Shown one piece after another: positions 7,703-15,446 of a DNA stretch of 45,052 nucleotides. The notes under the pieces were generated by a model. It saw only the letters and a program-made list of their open reading frames with translations, had not been told where the DNA came from and ran no database searches. This DNA is from CAG-390 sp964590755 (GTDB taxonomy: Bacteria > Bacillota > Clostridia > Oscillospirales > CAG-272), in NCBI GenBank assembly GCA_964590755.1, contig CAZPYK010000008.1:1-45052 (forward strand), written 5' to 3'. How positions within the stretch are numbered: position 1 is the stretch's first letter; every line of letters begins with the position of its first letter. Made by a program: the position numbers and the translations under genes.

Positions 7703-9376
7703 TTACATTTTCGGCTCAAAGGCTTCCTTGAGTGAGGCAAGCTTCTTTTCGGCGGCAGCCCTGTCATCGGCGCGAACGCAGTAATAGAACTTGCATTTCG
7801 GCTCGGTTCCGGAAGGTCGCACCGCAACCCAACAGCCGTCCGAGAAAATAAATCTCAAAACATCAGACGCGGGAAAGCCTTCCGCTTGCGTTTGTTCCGA
7901 AAGATAATCCTCCACGCGCACAAGTCTTGCGCCCGCCACCTCTGTCGGATGTTCACGACGCAGTCCGGCAGTCAAACACGCCATCCTTTCGGCGCCGTCG
8001 ACACCGCGGAAGAAAAAGCTTGATTGAGTATCAAGATAAAAGCCGTAACGCTCGTAAAGCTCGCCTAACACATCCATCAGGGTCTTGCCCTGTTCTTTGT
8101 AGTAAGCCGCAGCCTCGCAAAGCATAAGGGACGCCTGCACCGCGTCCTTGTCACGAACAAAATCACCGATGAGGCAACCATAGCTTTCCTCGTAACCGAA
8201 GACATAGCTTGCGTCGCGGCGTTCAAGATGCCGCGCGATGCGCTCACCGATAAATTTAAAGCCGGTGAGAGTCTTCTCGACCTTGACACCGTATGCCTCA
8301 CAGACGCGGTCGCCCAGATCCGAGGTCACTATAGTGTTTACCATGACCGGCTTTTCGGGCATGCTGCCTCGTGAACGATGGGTGGAAAGGATATATTCAA
8401 GCAAAACAGCCTCGGATTGATTACCGGTCATAAGCGTCATCTTCCCGTTACTGCGTGCCGCCACACCGAGACGGTCACAATCGGGATCGGTGGTTATAAC
8501 TATGTCGGCATTCACCCGGTCGGCAAGTTCAAGCGCTTTTTCGTAGGCAAGCGGAGATTCCGGATTCGGGCTTTTTGTCCCCGAAAAATCCGGATCCGGA
8601 TCGCACTGCTCGATCACCGGAACAACATCGTATCCCAGATCGCCGAGCACCCGACGCACCGGAATATTGCCGGTACCGTGTTGCGGAGAATAGATCACAC
8701 GCAGAGCGGCGGCATTTACGCGGCGGAGCGAGATCGATTCCACGGCTTTGTAATAAGCCTCGTCGACATCGTTTCCGAGCACGGATATCATATCTCCCGC
8801 CTCTAAAATATCAAAACACGGCACCGAAAGGCAATCGCCCACCCGCGACACATATTCGATAACACGCGCGGTCTCTGCCAAGCCTTGCTGACAGCCCTCG
8901 GAATTATATATCTTATAGCCGTTGTATTCCGGCGGATTATGAGATGCAGTGATCATAACGCCTCCCGCGGCGCCGATATGCCGCACCGCGAAGGATAGCA
9001 TCGGAGTGGGACGCAGCGAATCAAAGATATATGCCTTGATCCCCGCCGCCGCAAACACTCCCGCCGCAGTGAGTGCAAATTCGCGGGACATGCGGCGATT
9101 GTCATGCGCTATCACGACGCCGTGTGCGGAGACACTGCCCAGAGACAAAAGATATGCGGCATAGCCCGCGCTGACGCGACTTACCGTATATACATTCATA
9201 CGCCCGGGGCCCGCGCCAAGCACACCGCGAAGTCCCGCCGTACCGAACTCAAGTTCGGTGCCGAAACATTCTTCTATCTGCTGCGGATCGTTTTTTATCG
9301 CTTCCAGAGCTTCACGTACCGACGGCTCGATATTCTTTTTGCCATACCAACAATTAAATAATTCTTGTGAGGTCAT
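7703..9376 (-). CDS. pgcA: phospho-sugar mutase (phosphoglucomutase type)
   Basis: This 557-residue cytosolic enzyme belongs to the alpha-D-phosphohexomutase superfamily, which moves phosphate between C1 and C6 of glucose or mannose. Visible are the phosphoserine loop ITASHNPPEYNGYK, the metal loop TDPDCDRLG, the sugar-binding GYEESYG and the C-terminal phosphate-binding RPSGTEPKCKFYY. Length and order fit the Firmicutes PgcA-type enzymes. The ATG at 9376 has GAAAGGA 6 bases upstream and is preferred to the 9406 start of the longer frame. It follows the TIM-barrel gene by 67 bases and is probably co-transcribed. Glucose versus mannose preference cannot be told; UDP-glucose supply for the nearby envelope genes would fit. 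Confidence 0.93.
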   Translation of the reverse strand: MTSQELFNCWYGKKNIEPSVREALEAIKNDPQQIEECFGTELEFGTAGLRGVLGAGPGRMNVYTVSRVSAGYAAYLLSLGSVSAHGVVIAHDNRRMSREFALTAAGVFAAAGIKAYIFDSLRPTPMLSFAVRHIGAAGGVMITASHNPPEYNGYKIYNSEGCQQGLAETARVIEYVSRVGDCLSVPCFDILEAGDMISVLGNDVDEAYYKAVESISLRRVNAAALRVIYSPQHGTGNIPVRRVLGDLGYDVVPVIEQCDPDPDFSGTKSPNPESPLAYEKALELADRVNADIVITTDPDCDRLGVAARSNGKMTLMTGNQSEAVLLEYILSTHRSRGSMPEKPVMVNTIVTSDLGDRVCEAYGVKVEKTLTGFKFIGERIARHLERRDASYVFGYEESYGCLIGDFVRDKDAVQASLMLCEAAAYYKEQGKTLMDVLGELYERYGFYLDTQSSFFFRGVDGAERMACLTAGLRREHPTEVAGARLVRVEDYLSEQTQAEGFPASDVLRFIFSDGCWVAVRPSGTEPKCKFYYCVRADDRAAAEKKLASLKEAFEPKM

Positions 9377-9443
9377 TTTAAATCCTTTCATCAGTAAAGG
9401 GGTCAATAGAGTTTATGCCCATCGGACATCGATCATACATATA

Positions 9444-10358
9444 TTATCGGGCGTTTTCGTAGAGTCCGACAAGATATGTTCCTATTTCAAATCCGAGTTT
9501 TCCCGCAGAAGTGCGCAGATCTTCCGGGATTGCGCCGTAAAAGCCGTGTACCTCATAGGTGAAATCTCCGTCGTAATCGATCTCCTTCAGCAGAGGCATG
9601 AGCACCTCCCACGCCGTATTCCCGCGCACAAACGGAAGAAAATGATCGTCGGCAAGTCCGCGATTTTCCTGAACATGCGTGGAGCACAGACGTGAGCCCA
9701 GCTTGCGCAACTGCTTCGCCTGGTCGGCATACACCAGCTCGGCATGTCCGAAATCCCAGGTCGCGCGACAGGACACGGGGTCGTTCATTGCATCGATAAT
9801 GGCTATCTGCTCCTCCACCGTCGCGGTAAAGCGATGCTTTGTCTTTTGCGGATTAAACTCAGCCATGTTTTCGATTGAGATACCGGTGCCGTATTTTTTT
9901 GCAAGCTCAAGCAAGGGCGTGTAAAAATGAATGTTGGCACGCATATTCTCCTCAAAGCCCATCTCGTCGTTTTCGGTGGCTGTCTGCGCATGAGTCGTAA
10001 CATATCTCACCCCCAAACGCGCACTGGCTATTATGGCGCGGCGCACGCTTTCGGCATAAAATTCGCGATATTCATCCGAAAGCTTTTGCTCGGGACGATA
10101 GAGGTTTGAATCAAACGGAGCGTGGGATTGATTGTAGGAGATACCCAGCTCCGCCGCCAGCTCACCGAGATGATCTACATTACGCTCCCAATCGTCACCA
10201 ACCAGTTCGCTGCCGCTCTTTGGGTTTGATGCGGAGCAGAAATTGAGATCGATCACTCTGAAGCCGCATTCATAGCAGCGTCTTATCGAATCCTCAAGAG
10301 GGGTCCTGCCGCCTCCGCGCTTGCCGGGAAAAATACAGGTCGAAGTTGCAAGTCTCAT
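9444..10358 (-). CDS. TIM-barrel sugar isomerase/epimerase or AP endonuclease family 2 protein
   Basis: The 304-residue soluble protein has the xylose-isomerase-like TIM-barrel fold (AP_endonuc_2 family). Typical strand ends with acidic and His residues are seen: THAQTATENDE, ISIENMAEF, ATWDFGHAELV, STHVQENRG and FTYEVHGF. These supply the usual Glu, His and Asp metal ligands. The family covers sugar isomerases, epimerases and endonuclease IV, so the substrate is unknown; the motifs resemble the sugar-phosphate isomerase/epimerase branch more than DNA repair enzymes. GAAAGGA precedes the ATG by about 10 bases. It is first in a two-gene unit with the phosphomutase. No clear promoter was found in 10359-10429, which holds only a small hairpin. 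Confidence 0.82.
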   Translation of the reverse strand: MRLATSTCIFPGKRGGGRTPLEDSIRRCYECGFRVIDLNFCSASNPKSGSELVGDDWERNVDHLGELAAELGISYNQSHAPFDSNLYRPEQKLSDEYREFYAESVRRAIIASARLGVRYVTTHAQTATENDEMGFEENMRANIHFYTPLLELAKKYGTGISIENMAEFNPQKTKHRFTATVEEQIAIIDAMNDPVSCRATWDFGHAELVYADQAKQLRKLGSRLCSTHVQENRGLADDHFLPFVRGNTAWEVLMPLLKEIDYDGDFTYEVHGFYGAIPEDLRTSAGKLGFEIGTYLVGLYENAR

Positions 10359-10429
10359 TATTTAAATATCCTTTCTGATATCGATTTCAAAACTTGAAAC
10401 GCCACCGCCTAAAAAAAGAATTTTAGGGG

Positions 10430-10458
10430 TTGACAAATTGCCGATTTTGATATAAAAT
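10430..10458 (+). promoter_or_regulatory. promoter of tRNA-Gly
   Basis: TTGACA (10430-10435), 17 bases, then TAAAAT (10453-10458). The tRNA begins 15 bases after the -10 box. Confidence 0.8.
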
Positions 10459-10473
10459 ATATGTGTTGAATAT

Positions 10474-10547
10474 GCAGGTATAGTCTAATGGCAAAACTCC
10501 GGCTTCCCAAGCCGGCTATGCGGGTTCGATTCCCGTTACCTGCTCCA
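10474..10547 (+). tRNA. tRNA-Gly (anticodon CCC)
   Basis: The 74-base gene folds into a full cloverleaf: acceptor arms GCAGGTA and TACCTGC, anticodon stem CCGGC/GCCGG around loop TTCCCAA, and a T arm CGGG/CCCG with loop TTCGATT. The anticodon CCC reads GGG glycine codons. The CCA end is encoded (10545-10547). A terminator hairpin starts inside the CCA and repeated copies of the 3' end follow. Confidence 0.95.
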
Positions 10548-10731
10548 AAAGTAAGGAGCCCTTGCGGCTCCTTTTTACTTTTGGAGCAGCAATGAGGATG
10601 AGAACCCGCCGAAGGCTCGGTGGACGTGTATGCATACGAAAGCCACAACAGATCAAAAAATGAACGAGTGAAGCCGAAAATCTTGCTTTGCCGAGGCTTC
10701 AGGCTCGCGCAAAGCGCGAGGCACGGGTTCA
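10528..10731. repeat. 204-bp tandem unit, copy 1 (contains tRNA-Gly 3' end)
   Basis: Copy 1 begins inside the T loop of tRNA-Gly at GATTCCCGTTAC and runs to GGGTTCA. By eye it is identical base for base with copy 2. Within the unit are the last 20 bases of the tRNA, a strong terminator, about 60 bases without features, a hairpin from GAAGCC to GGCTTC, and CTCGCGC-AAA-GCGCGAG. A minus-strand frame runs through because 204 is divisible by three, but it is a shadow with no ribosome site. Confidence 0.9.
10545..10584 (+). terminator. terminator of tRNA-Gly
   Basis: AGGAGCC (10554-10560) pairs with GGCTCCT (10566-10572) around CTTGC and is followed by TTTTT; outer arms CCAAAAGTA and TACTTTTGG extend the stem across a small T bulge. 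The outer arm includes the encoded CCA. The reverse strand can form the same structure. Confidence 0.88.
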
Positions 10732-10935
10732 GATTCCCGTTACCTGCTCCAAAAGTAAGGAGCCCTTGCGGCTCCTTTTTACTTTTGGAGCAGCAATGAG
10801 GATGAGAACCCGCCGAAGGCTCGGTGGACGTGTATGCATACGAAAGCCACAACAGATCAAAAAATGAACGAGTGAAGCCGAAAATCTTGCTTTGCCGAGG
10901 CTTCAGGCTCGCGCAAAGCGCGAGGCACGGGTTCA
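10732..10935. repeat. 204-bp tandem unit, copy 2
   Basis: This is an exact second copy of the preceding unit. Its tRNA-like 3' end reads GGGTTCAGATTCCCGTTACC, one base longer in the T loop than the real tRNA, and there is no tRNA 5' half, so it is not a functional tRNA gene. A third partial copy of the junction (GGGTTCAGATTCCCGTTAC, 10929-10947) closes the array, after which the sequence diverges. Confidence 0.9.
10749..10788 (+). terminator. second copy of the tRNA terminator (in repeat copy 2)
   Basis: It is an identical copy, 204 bases downstream of the first, of the hairpin with stem AGGAGCC/GGCTCCT followed by T. With two terminators in series, plus-strand read-through past the array should be very low. 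Confidence 0.8.
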
Positions 10936-10948
10936 GATTCCCGTTACA

Positions 10949-10975
10949 GGGGTGCTGAAAAGATTTCAGCATCCC
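10949..10975. other. 12-bp inverted repeat at the end of the tandem array
   Basis: Bases 10949-10960 pair with 10964-10975 (core GTGCTGAAA with TTTCAGCA, one G-U pair) around a 3-base loop. There is no run of T on either side, so it is not a standard terminator. It marks the point where the third repeat copy breaks off. On the minus strand it would lie about 45 bases into the transcript predicted from the promoter at 11027-11054. Confidence 0.6.
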
Positions 10976-11026
10976 GACGACAATAAACCGACAACCGCAC
11001 ATTGGGATGTTCCATCGAATGCTCTT

Positions 11027-11054
11027 ATTATATCATATTTTAGGAATTTGTCAA
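11027..11054 (-). promoter_or_regulatory. strong promoter pointing into the tandem repeats
   Basis: On the minus strand, TTGACA (11049-11054) is followed after 16 bases by TATAAT (11027-11032), the last part of the spacer being TGA. No credible gene follows: the frame from 11002 lacks a ribosome site and encodes only the repeats. The transcript would run leftward through both repeat copies and antisense to tRNA-Gly. Confidence 0.65.
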
Positions 11055-11128
11055 TAATTTGAAGCATCAAAGTTTGGCATAAGAGCCGTATGCATGCGAA
11101 TAGTATCTATTCGGAGGTATACGCCAAA

Positions 11129-11755
11129 ATGAACGATCCCAGCTTTTTCAAAAACGCCACTATTAACAGCAGCGGAAAATCGACCTTTTCCGAAAGCGCA
11201 GAGCCGTATTACATCAAGCACCAAAGAATTACGCTCGGCGAGGAGACGCCTCTTTTGACTGTCGATGCATCATATCCCGCGTTTGAAAGATCGTCCCCCG
11301 ACAGCATCCGCGCCGCTGCCACCTTTTACTCCAACATTACGGAAAGACTTTTTTCATACTCTCGCTCGGCCGGACTTGAAAAAGCGCAACGATGCTATGA
11401 CGAGGACACGGATCCGCAAAAGCGCTTTAGATTTCGCCGCTTTTATGTAAAAGCGGAATTTCTTCCGTTATATTCAAGCGAAAGCTTTGCTTCCGTGCGC
11501 GGAACGATCTCCGTATCCCGCGGACGTGACACGATGTTGATACTGCCGCTGTCCGCGCAATGGCTGACCTGCGGCATCTGTCTTCCGCCGTCGGTGTTTC
11601 GCCGACGCGCAACGGAGGATATATATTTTGTGCCGAACGGAGCTTGCGTCTCGCGAAGGATCGAGGGAACACAAACGATCGAGGCAAAAACAGATGCCGC
11701 GAACATTCTTAACGAAATAAAAACGATATCAAAATTATTTGCAACAAAACATTAA
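11129..11755 (+). CDS. conserved-looking protein of unknown function
   Basis: The 208-residue protein has no signal peptide or membrane helix. A beta-type stretch (QRITLGEETPLLTVDASYP) is followed by an amphipathic helix (about residues 75-100), a basic RFRFRRFYVKAEF strand and further strands. The arrangement loosely recalls the DUF3298/RsiV-type extracellular domain, but that is only a pattern impression. GGAGG (11113-11117) lies 11 bases before the ATG at 11129. Upstream, GCATA, 15 bases, then CGAATAGTA (ending near 11106) is suggestive of a forespore sigma-F/G promoter but is not decisive. It stands alone between the tRNA array and the V-ATPase operon. Confidence 0.7.
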   Translation: MNDPSFFKNATINSSGKSTFSESAEPYYIKHQRITLGEETPLLTVDASYPAFERSSPDSIRAAATFYSNITERLFSYSRSAGLEKAQRCYDEDTDPQKRFRFRRFYVKAEFLPLYSSESFASVRGTISVSRGRDTMLILPLSAQWLTCGICLPPSVFRRRATEDIYFVPNGACVSRRIEGTQTIEAKTDAANILNEIKTISKLFATKH

Positions 11756-11760
11756 ATGTA

Positions 11761-11789
11761 TCGACTTTTCACGGTTTTTGTGATATAAT
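11761..11789 (+). promoter_or_regulatory. extended -10 promoter of the V-ATPase operon
   Basis: TCGACT (11761-11766), 17 bases, then TATAAT (11784-11789) with TG at -15/-14. The layout is very like the promoter at 3155 (same TGATATAAT block). The first gene starts about 95 bases downstream. Confidence 0.78.
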
Positions 11790-11883
11790 AGGCTTGGATT
11801 TTTGGAATCAAAAAGCATTGGCTGACGCACAAATATAAGCCGTCGGCATGCCAAACTTCGAGGAAAGGAGCAATTCCGAAAAA

Positions 11884-12210
11884 ATGACAACAGATTCGCT
11901 GAATCAGATCCGTCTTGCCGAGCAAAAGGCAGATGATATACGAACAGCGGCAAAGGACGAAGCTCAAAAAAGACTTGAAAATGCAAAAAAGCAAGCCGAC
12001 CGGTTGATATCAGATACCGAAGTCGAGACGCACGCCGCTGCGCAAAGGACGGTTGACGATATGAAAGCGCGCGCCGACGAGCTGATAGCGGCAACTATCG
12101 CAAAAGCTCACGCCGAAGCGGATACCATCGTGGCGGAGGCGAAGAAAAACACCGACGAGGCTGTAAAAATGATCTACTGGGAGATAGTCGAAAAATGTCT
12201 ACGTGCGTAA
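11884..12210 (+). CDS. ntpF: V-type ATPase peripheral stalk subunit (G/H type, NtpF)
   Basis: This 108-residue, highly charged protein is almost all alpha-helical coiled coil, rich in Ala, Glu, Lys and Asp (for example EQKADDIRTAAKDEAQKRLE). It matches the small stalk subunit that pairs with subunit E to hold the catalytic head still in V/A-type ATPases. It is in the expected first position of an operon with Enterococcus hirae ntp order. AAAGGAG lies 13 bases before the ATG at 11884; the longer frame from 11848 lacks a site. Its end overlaps subunit I by 16 bases, which suggests translational coupling. Assignment rests mainly on composition and position. Confidence 0.85.
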   Translation: MTTDSLNQIRLAEQKADDIRTAAKDEAQKRLENAKKQADRLISDTEVETHAAAQRTVDDMKARADELIAATIAKAHAEADTIVAEAKKNTDEAVKMIYWEIVEKCLRA

Positions 12211-14159
12211 TGAAGCGTTTGACTGTGTGGGCATACGCAGAAGACGCGGACGTGCTTGCCAAACGGCTGGTGCGCCAGAAATGCGTCGATGTCGATCTTA
12301 TCCCGCAGGATGAAATCGGAGAGCTTGTCCGCTGTGATCCGTCCGCAAGAATACGCGAGTTGGAAATAAAGCTTGCCGATATCGAATCGGCGATACAGCC
12401 GCTGTACAAGTACGATACCAGAAAAAAGAGTTTGATACCGCCGCCGGCGATAGAGGTCGATCGAGAAGCGATCGCGACAAACGTCGGAGGCTTGCGCTCG
12501 GATACCGAAACGGTCGTGAAAAGGATCAACGACGCGGTTGCTCGTATGAACGAAACTGAGCGCGAACTTAACGACGCGCGGGCGGATATCGCCGCCGCCA
12601 CTCCGTGGCTCGGCTGCGGCATACCGCTCGACCTTGCCGAAACGCCGCACACACGTGTACTGATGGGAAGCATATCCGCTTCCATTGACGATGCGGCATT
12701 GGATGCAAGACTCGACGGCCTTGCCGTTGCATGGCGCCGACTTGCAACCGAGGGCAACTCCTCGTACGTTATATTCATCGTCGAAAATTCGGACGCAGAC
12801 GAGCTGCAACGGCGACTCGGTTCCGCAGGCTTTACGCGAGCGGTGTTCAAAAACGGCTGCGGGAGCGCCGAGGACATCTGTGCATCGGCAAAAAAACGCA
12901 TATGCGCTCTTGAGGCGGAAGGGACCGAGCTTGACGAACTGCTTCGCACGCTCTCCTGCCGAATCGACGATATAAAGGTGCTTTGGGATACCATCTCAAC
13001 AGAGATGATCAACGAAAAGGTCAAAGAAAGGCTGCTCGCCTCAAATCAATGTGTGCTTCTTCTCGGCTGGATCCCGGAGAAGAAAACCGACAAGGTCACC
13101 TCGGTGCTCGAATCGATCGAATGTGCATATTCGCTAACCGATCCCGCAAAGGGAGACGATGTTCCTGTAAAGCTTGAAAACAATCGCTTTGCCGCCTGCT
13201 TCGAATGGGTCGTGGGGATGTATTCACTGCCCGCATACGGTAGCTTTGACCCCACATTCGTCATGAGCTTTTTCTACATCCTCTTCTTTGCGATGATGTT
13301 TGCCGATGTCGGATATGGACTTTTGTTGGTGCTGGGAGGCTTCCTTGCTCCGAAGCTCATGCACATGAAACCGAAAAAAGCTCAGCCTTTTTACATGTTC
13401 GGCTATTGCGGCATCGGATGTATTATAACCGGTGTTCTCTTTGGCGGATATTTCGGAGACATGCCGCTCGCCATCATCAAGGCTCTGAATCCCGATGCCG
13501 TGCTTCCGGATACATTGGCGCTTGTCGTTGATCCGATCGCAGACCCCATGACCTTTATGATACTCGGGCTCGTGCTCGGATTTATCCATCTGGTCGCCGG
13601 TCAGGTCATAAAATTTGTGCTTGTGTGGAAGACATCACCGCTTGATGCAATATGCGACTATGGGCTCTTTTGGGTCCTTTATGCGGGCTTGATACTTTTG
13701 CTGTTTGCTCCGTCTGTCGGCAAATGGGTCGCCATCGGCGCGCTTATCGCCATAGTCTTGACGGGAGGACGCAAAGAAAAGAATATATTCATGAAGTTGC
13801 CGAAAGGTCTTCTGGCACTTTACGGGCTGGTCAACTTCGGATCCGACATTCTCTCATATTCGAGAATATTGGCGCTTGCCCTCTCCGGAGGTGTTTTGGC
13901 GCAAGTCATGAATATTCTCGGGACCATCGGAGGCTCAAGTCCGGCGGCTGTCATTATAGGCATGCTGCTCTGCTTCGTTATAGGACACATGCTTAACCTT
14001 GCGCTGAGCGCTCTCGGTGCATTTGTTCACACCAGCCGACTTCAATATATAGAATTCTTCGGAAAGTTCTACGAGGACGGCGGCAGACCCTTCTCACCGC
14101 TTGAACCATCGGAAAGATATTCGGAGGATATCGCCGAAAAGGCAACGACTAAAATATAA
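12195..14159 (+). CDS. ntpI: V-type ATPase subunit I (subunit a, NtpI)
   Basis: This 654-residue protein is the stator subunit that forms the ion half-channels next to the rotor ring. Residues 1-330 form a soluble, partly coiled-coil arm; the rest carries about seven to eight membrane helices. The essential arginine is visible in SDILSYSRILALALSGG (Arg557), matching the conserved SYxRLxAL motif of the family. GMYSLPAYGSFDPTFVMSFFYILFFAMMFADVGYG is also characteristic in its shorter parts, notably PTFVMSFFYILFFAMMF-ADVGYG. It overlaps the preceding gene and is followed by subunit K after a 41-base A-rich gap. Confidence 0.96.
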   Translation: MSTCVMKRLTVWAYAEDADVLAKRLVRQKCVDVDLIPQDEIGELVRCDPSARIRELEIKLADIESAIQPLYKYDTRKKSLIPPPAIEVDREAIATNVGGLRSDTETVVKRINDAVARMNETERELNDARADIAAATPWLGCGIPLDLAETPHTRVLMGSISASIDDAALDARLDGLAVAWRRLATEGNSSYVIFIVENSDADELQRRLGSAGFTRAVFKNGCGSAEDICASAKKRICALEAEGTELDELLRTLSCRIDDIKVLWDTISTEMINEKVKERLLASNQCVLLLGWIPEKKTDKVTSVLESIECAYSLTDPAKGDDVPVKLENNRFAACFEWVVGMYSLPAYGSFDPTFVMSFFYILFFAMMFADVGYGLLLVLGGFLAPKLMHMKPKKAQPFYMFGYCGIGCIITGVLFGGYFGDMPLAIIKALNPDAVLPDTLALVVDPIADPMTFMILGLVLGFIHLVAGQVIKFVLVWKTSPLDAICDYGLFWVLYAGLILLLFAPSVGKWVAIGALIAIVLTGGRKEKNIFMKLPKGLLALYGLVNFGSDILSYSRILALALSGGVLAQVMNILGTIGGSSPAAVIIGMLLCFVIGHMLNLALSALGAFVHTSRLQYIEFFGKFYEDGGRPFSPLEPSERYSEDIAEKATTKI

Positions 14160-14200
14160 TAAAAAACAAATAATAAAAACTGTTTAAGGAGAAAAACATT

Positions 14201-14704
14201 ATGAATTTCGTAGAGTATTTGAACCAACTGACCACAGGCGAGGGACTCGCACTCATCGGCGCGGCGCTTGCCGCAATACTGCCCGGAATCGGCAGTGCCA
14301 AAGCCGTCGGCTCGGTCGGCGAATCGCTTGCCGGACTCATGTCAGAGGACCCCTCCAAATTCGGTAAAGCCTTCCTGCTTCAGGCTCTTCCCGCAACACA
14401 GGGAATCTACGGCTTCATCGTCGCCTTCATGGTGATGGTCAAGGTCGGCGTAATCGGCGGCGAGCCCGTATCAACACTGGGTGGCGGCATCTATTACCTT
14501 TTTGCCTGCCTGCCGGTAGCCATCTGCGGTTATTATTCCGCTATTCGTCAGGGGCGCGTGGCATCTGCCGGCGTTGCAATGGTTGCAACACGTCCCGAAG
14601 CATCCGGTAAAGCCGTCACCGCAACCGCGATGGTCGAGCTTTATGCTCTTCTTTCGCTCATCTGCTCTTTCCTGCTCGTCGTTCTTGCTCCCGCGGGACT
14701 TTGA
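14201..14704 (+). CDS. ntpK: V-type ATPase proteolipid subunit K, sodium-binding type
   Basis: The 167-residue protein has four membrane helices built from two related hairpins and forms the rotor ring. Compared from memory with Enterococcus hirae NtpK, whose sodium ligands are Leu61, Thr64, Gln65, Gln110 and Glu139, the equivalents here are Leu63, Thr66 and Gln67 (in LPATQGIYGF), Gln117 (in RQGRVASAG) and Glu146 (in TAMVELYALL). All five are kept, with constant offsets, which points to sodium rather than proton transport. AAGGAG lies 11 bases before the ATG. Only the second hairpin has the carboxylate, as expected for the 16-kDa type. Confidence 0.96.
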   Translation: MNFVEYLNQLTTGEGLALIGAALAAILPGIGSAKAVGSVGESLAGLMSEDPSKFGKAFLLQALPATQGIYGFIVAFMVMVKVGVIGGEPVSTLGGGIYYLFACLPVAICGYYSAIRQGRVASAGVAMVATRPEASGKAVTATAMVELYALLSLICSFLLVVLAPAGL

Positions 14705-14750
14705 TCGATAATCACGGATTATTCCCCGGACCGTGAAAGGCAGCTACACT

Positions 14751-15446
14751 ATGGTAGGACTTGAAAAGGTAATTAACAAAATACTTGCCGCTGCCGAGAC
14801 AGATGCCGCACAGATTCTGTCAGGGGCAGACGCGGAATGCCGCGATATCCTTGAAGCCGCCGAGGAAAAAGCCGCAAGTATCGAAGCGGAGGCGGATAAC
14901 GCTACCGAAGCGGAGGGCAAGAGCATCATATCCCGCGCCCGCGCCACCGCAATGACAGAAAAACGCAGCATCCTGCTCTCCGGCAGGCGTCGCGCGATAG
15001 ATAACGCTTTTGCAGAGGCTGAAAGCAAGATCTGCAATATGCCGCGAGAAAATTATCTTATTTTTCTCGCGACGCTTGCGCGCGAAGCGGCAAGTGATCA
15101 GAAAGACAGTCGGTGCGTCATAACGCTCAACCGCGCAGACCGCGAAAATATCGGCAATGAGCTTTTGGCGATATTGAGGGCCGATGAGGGCAGTGCTTTG
15201 CTTGAGCGTGTCATATCGGATCCCGGATCGGCGATACGCAAGTTCTTCGAAGCACGAACCGACGTTACCGATTGGCAACTATCGACCGAGGATGCAAAAA
15301 TAAACGGCGGTCTTTTGCTCGATTTCGGTATCACACACATCGATTGCTCGGTGTCCGCGATGATCGGCGAGGCACGAGACAGGATCGAGAGCGATGTCAG
15401 CCGCGTGCTTTTCGCCGCGGCAGAAAGCGCGGGCAAAAATGGTTGA
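14751..15446 (+). CDS. ntpE: V-type ATPase subunit E
   Basis: The 231-residue protein has a long N-terminal helix rich in Ala and Glu (about residues 5-95) followed by an alpha/beta C-terminal domain, as in the E subunit of the peripheral stalk. GGLLLDFGITHIDCS near the C-terminus resembles the family's conserved GGxxxxxxxGxIxxxxT pattern. The ATG at 14751 has GAAAGG 10 bases upstream; a GTG at 14733 is possible but overlaps that site. Its stop overlaps the start of subunit C (ATGGTTGA), so the two are translationally coupled. Confidence 0.93.
   Translation: MVGLEKVINKILAAAETDAAQILSGADAECRDILEAAEEKAASIEAEADNATEAEGKSIISRARATAMTEKRSILLSGRRRAIDNAFAEAESKICNMPRENYLIFLATLAREAASDQKDSRCVITLNRADRENIGNELLAILRADEGSALLERVISDPGSAIRKFFEARTDVTDWQLSTEDAKINGGLLLDFGITHIDCSVSAMIGEARDRIESDVSRVLFAAAESAGKNG

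Noticed and set aside
10724..10751. Second tRNA-Gly gene in repeat copy 2
   Set aside because: Only the 3' third is present and the T loop has an extra base.
10409..11002. 197-residue minus-strand frame with two identical 68-residue blocks
   Set aside because: It only stays open because the repeat unit is 204 bp, divisible by three; it has no ribosome site and runs through the tRNA and terminators, a common false gene.
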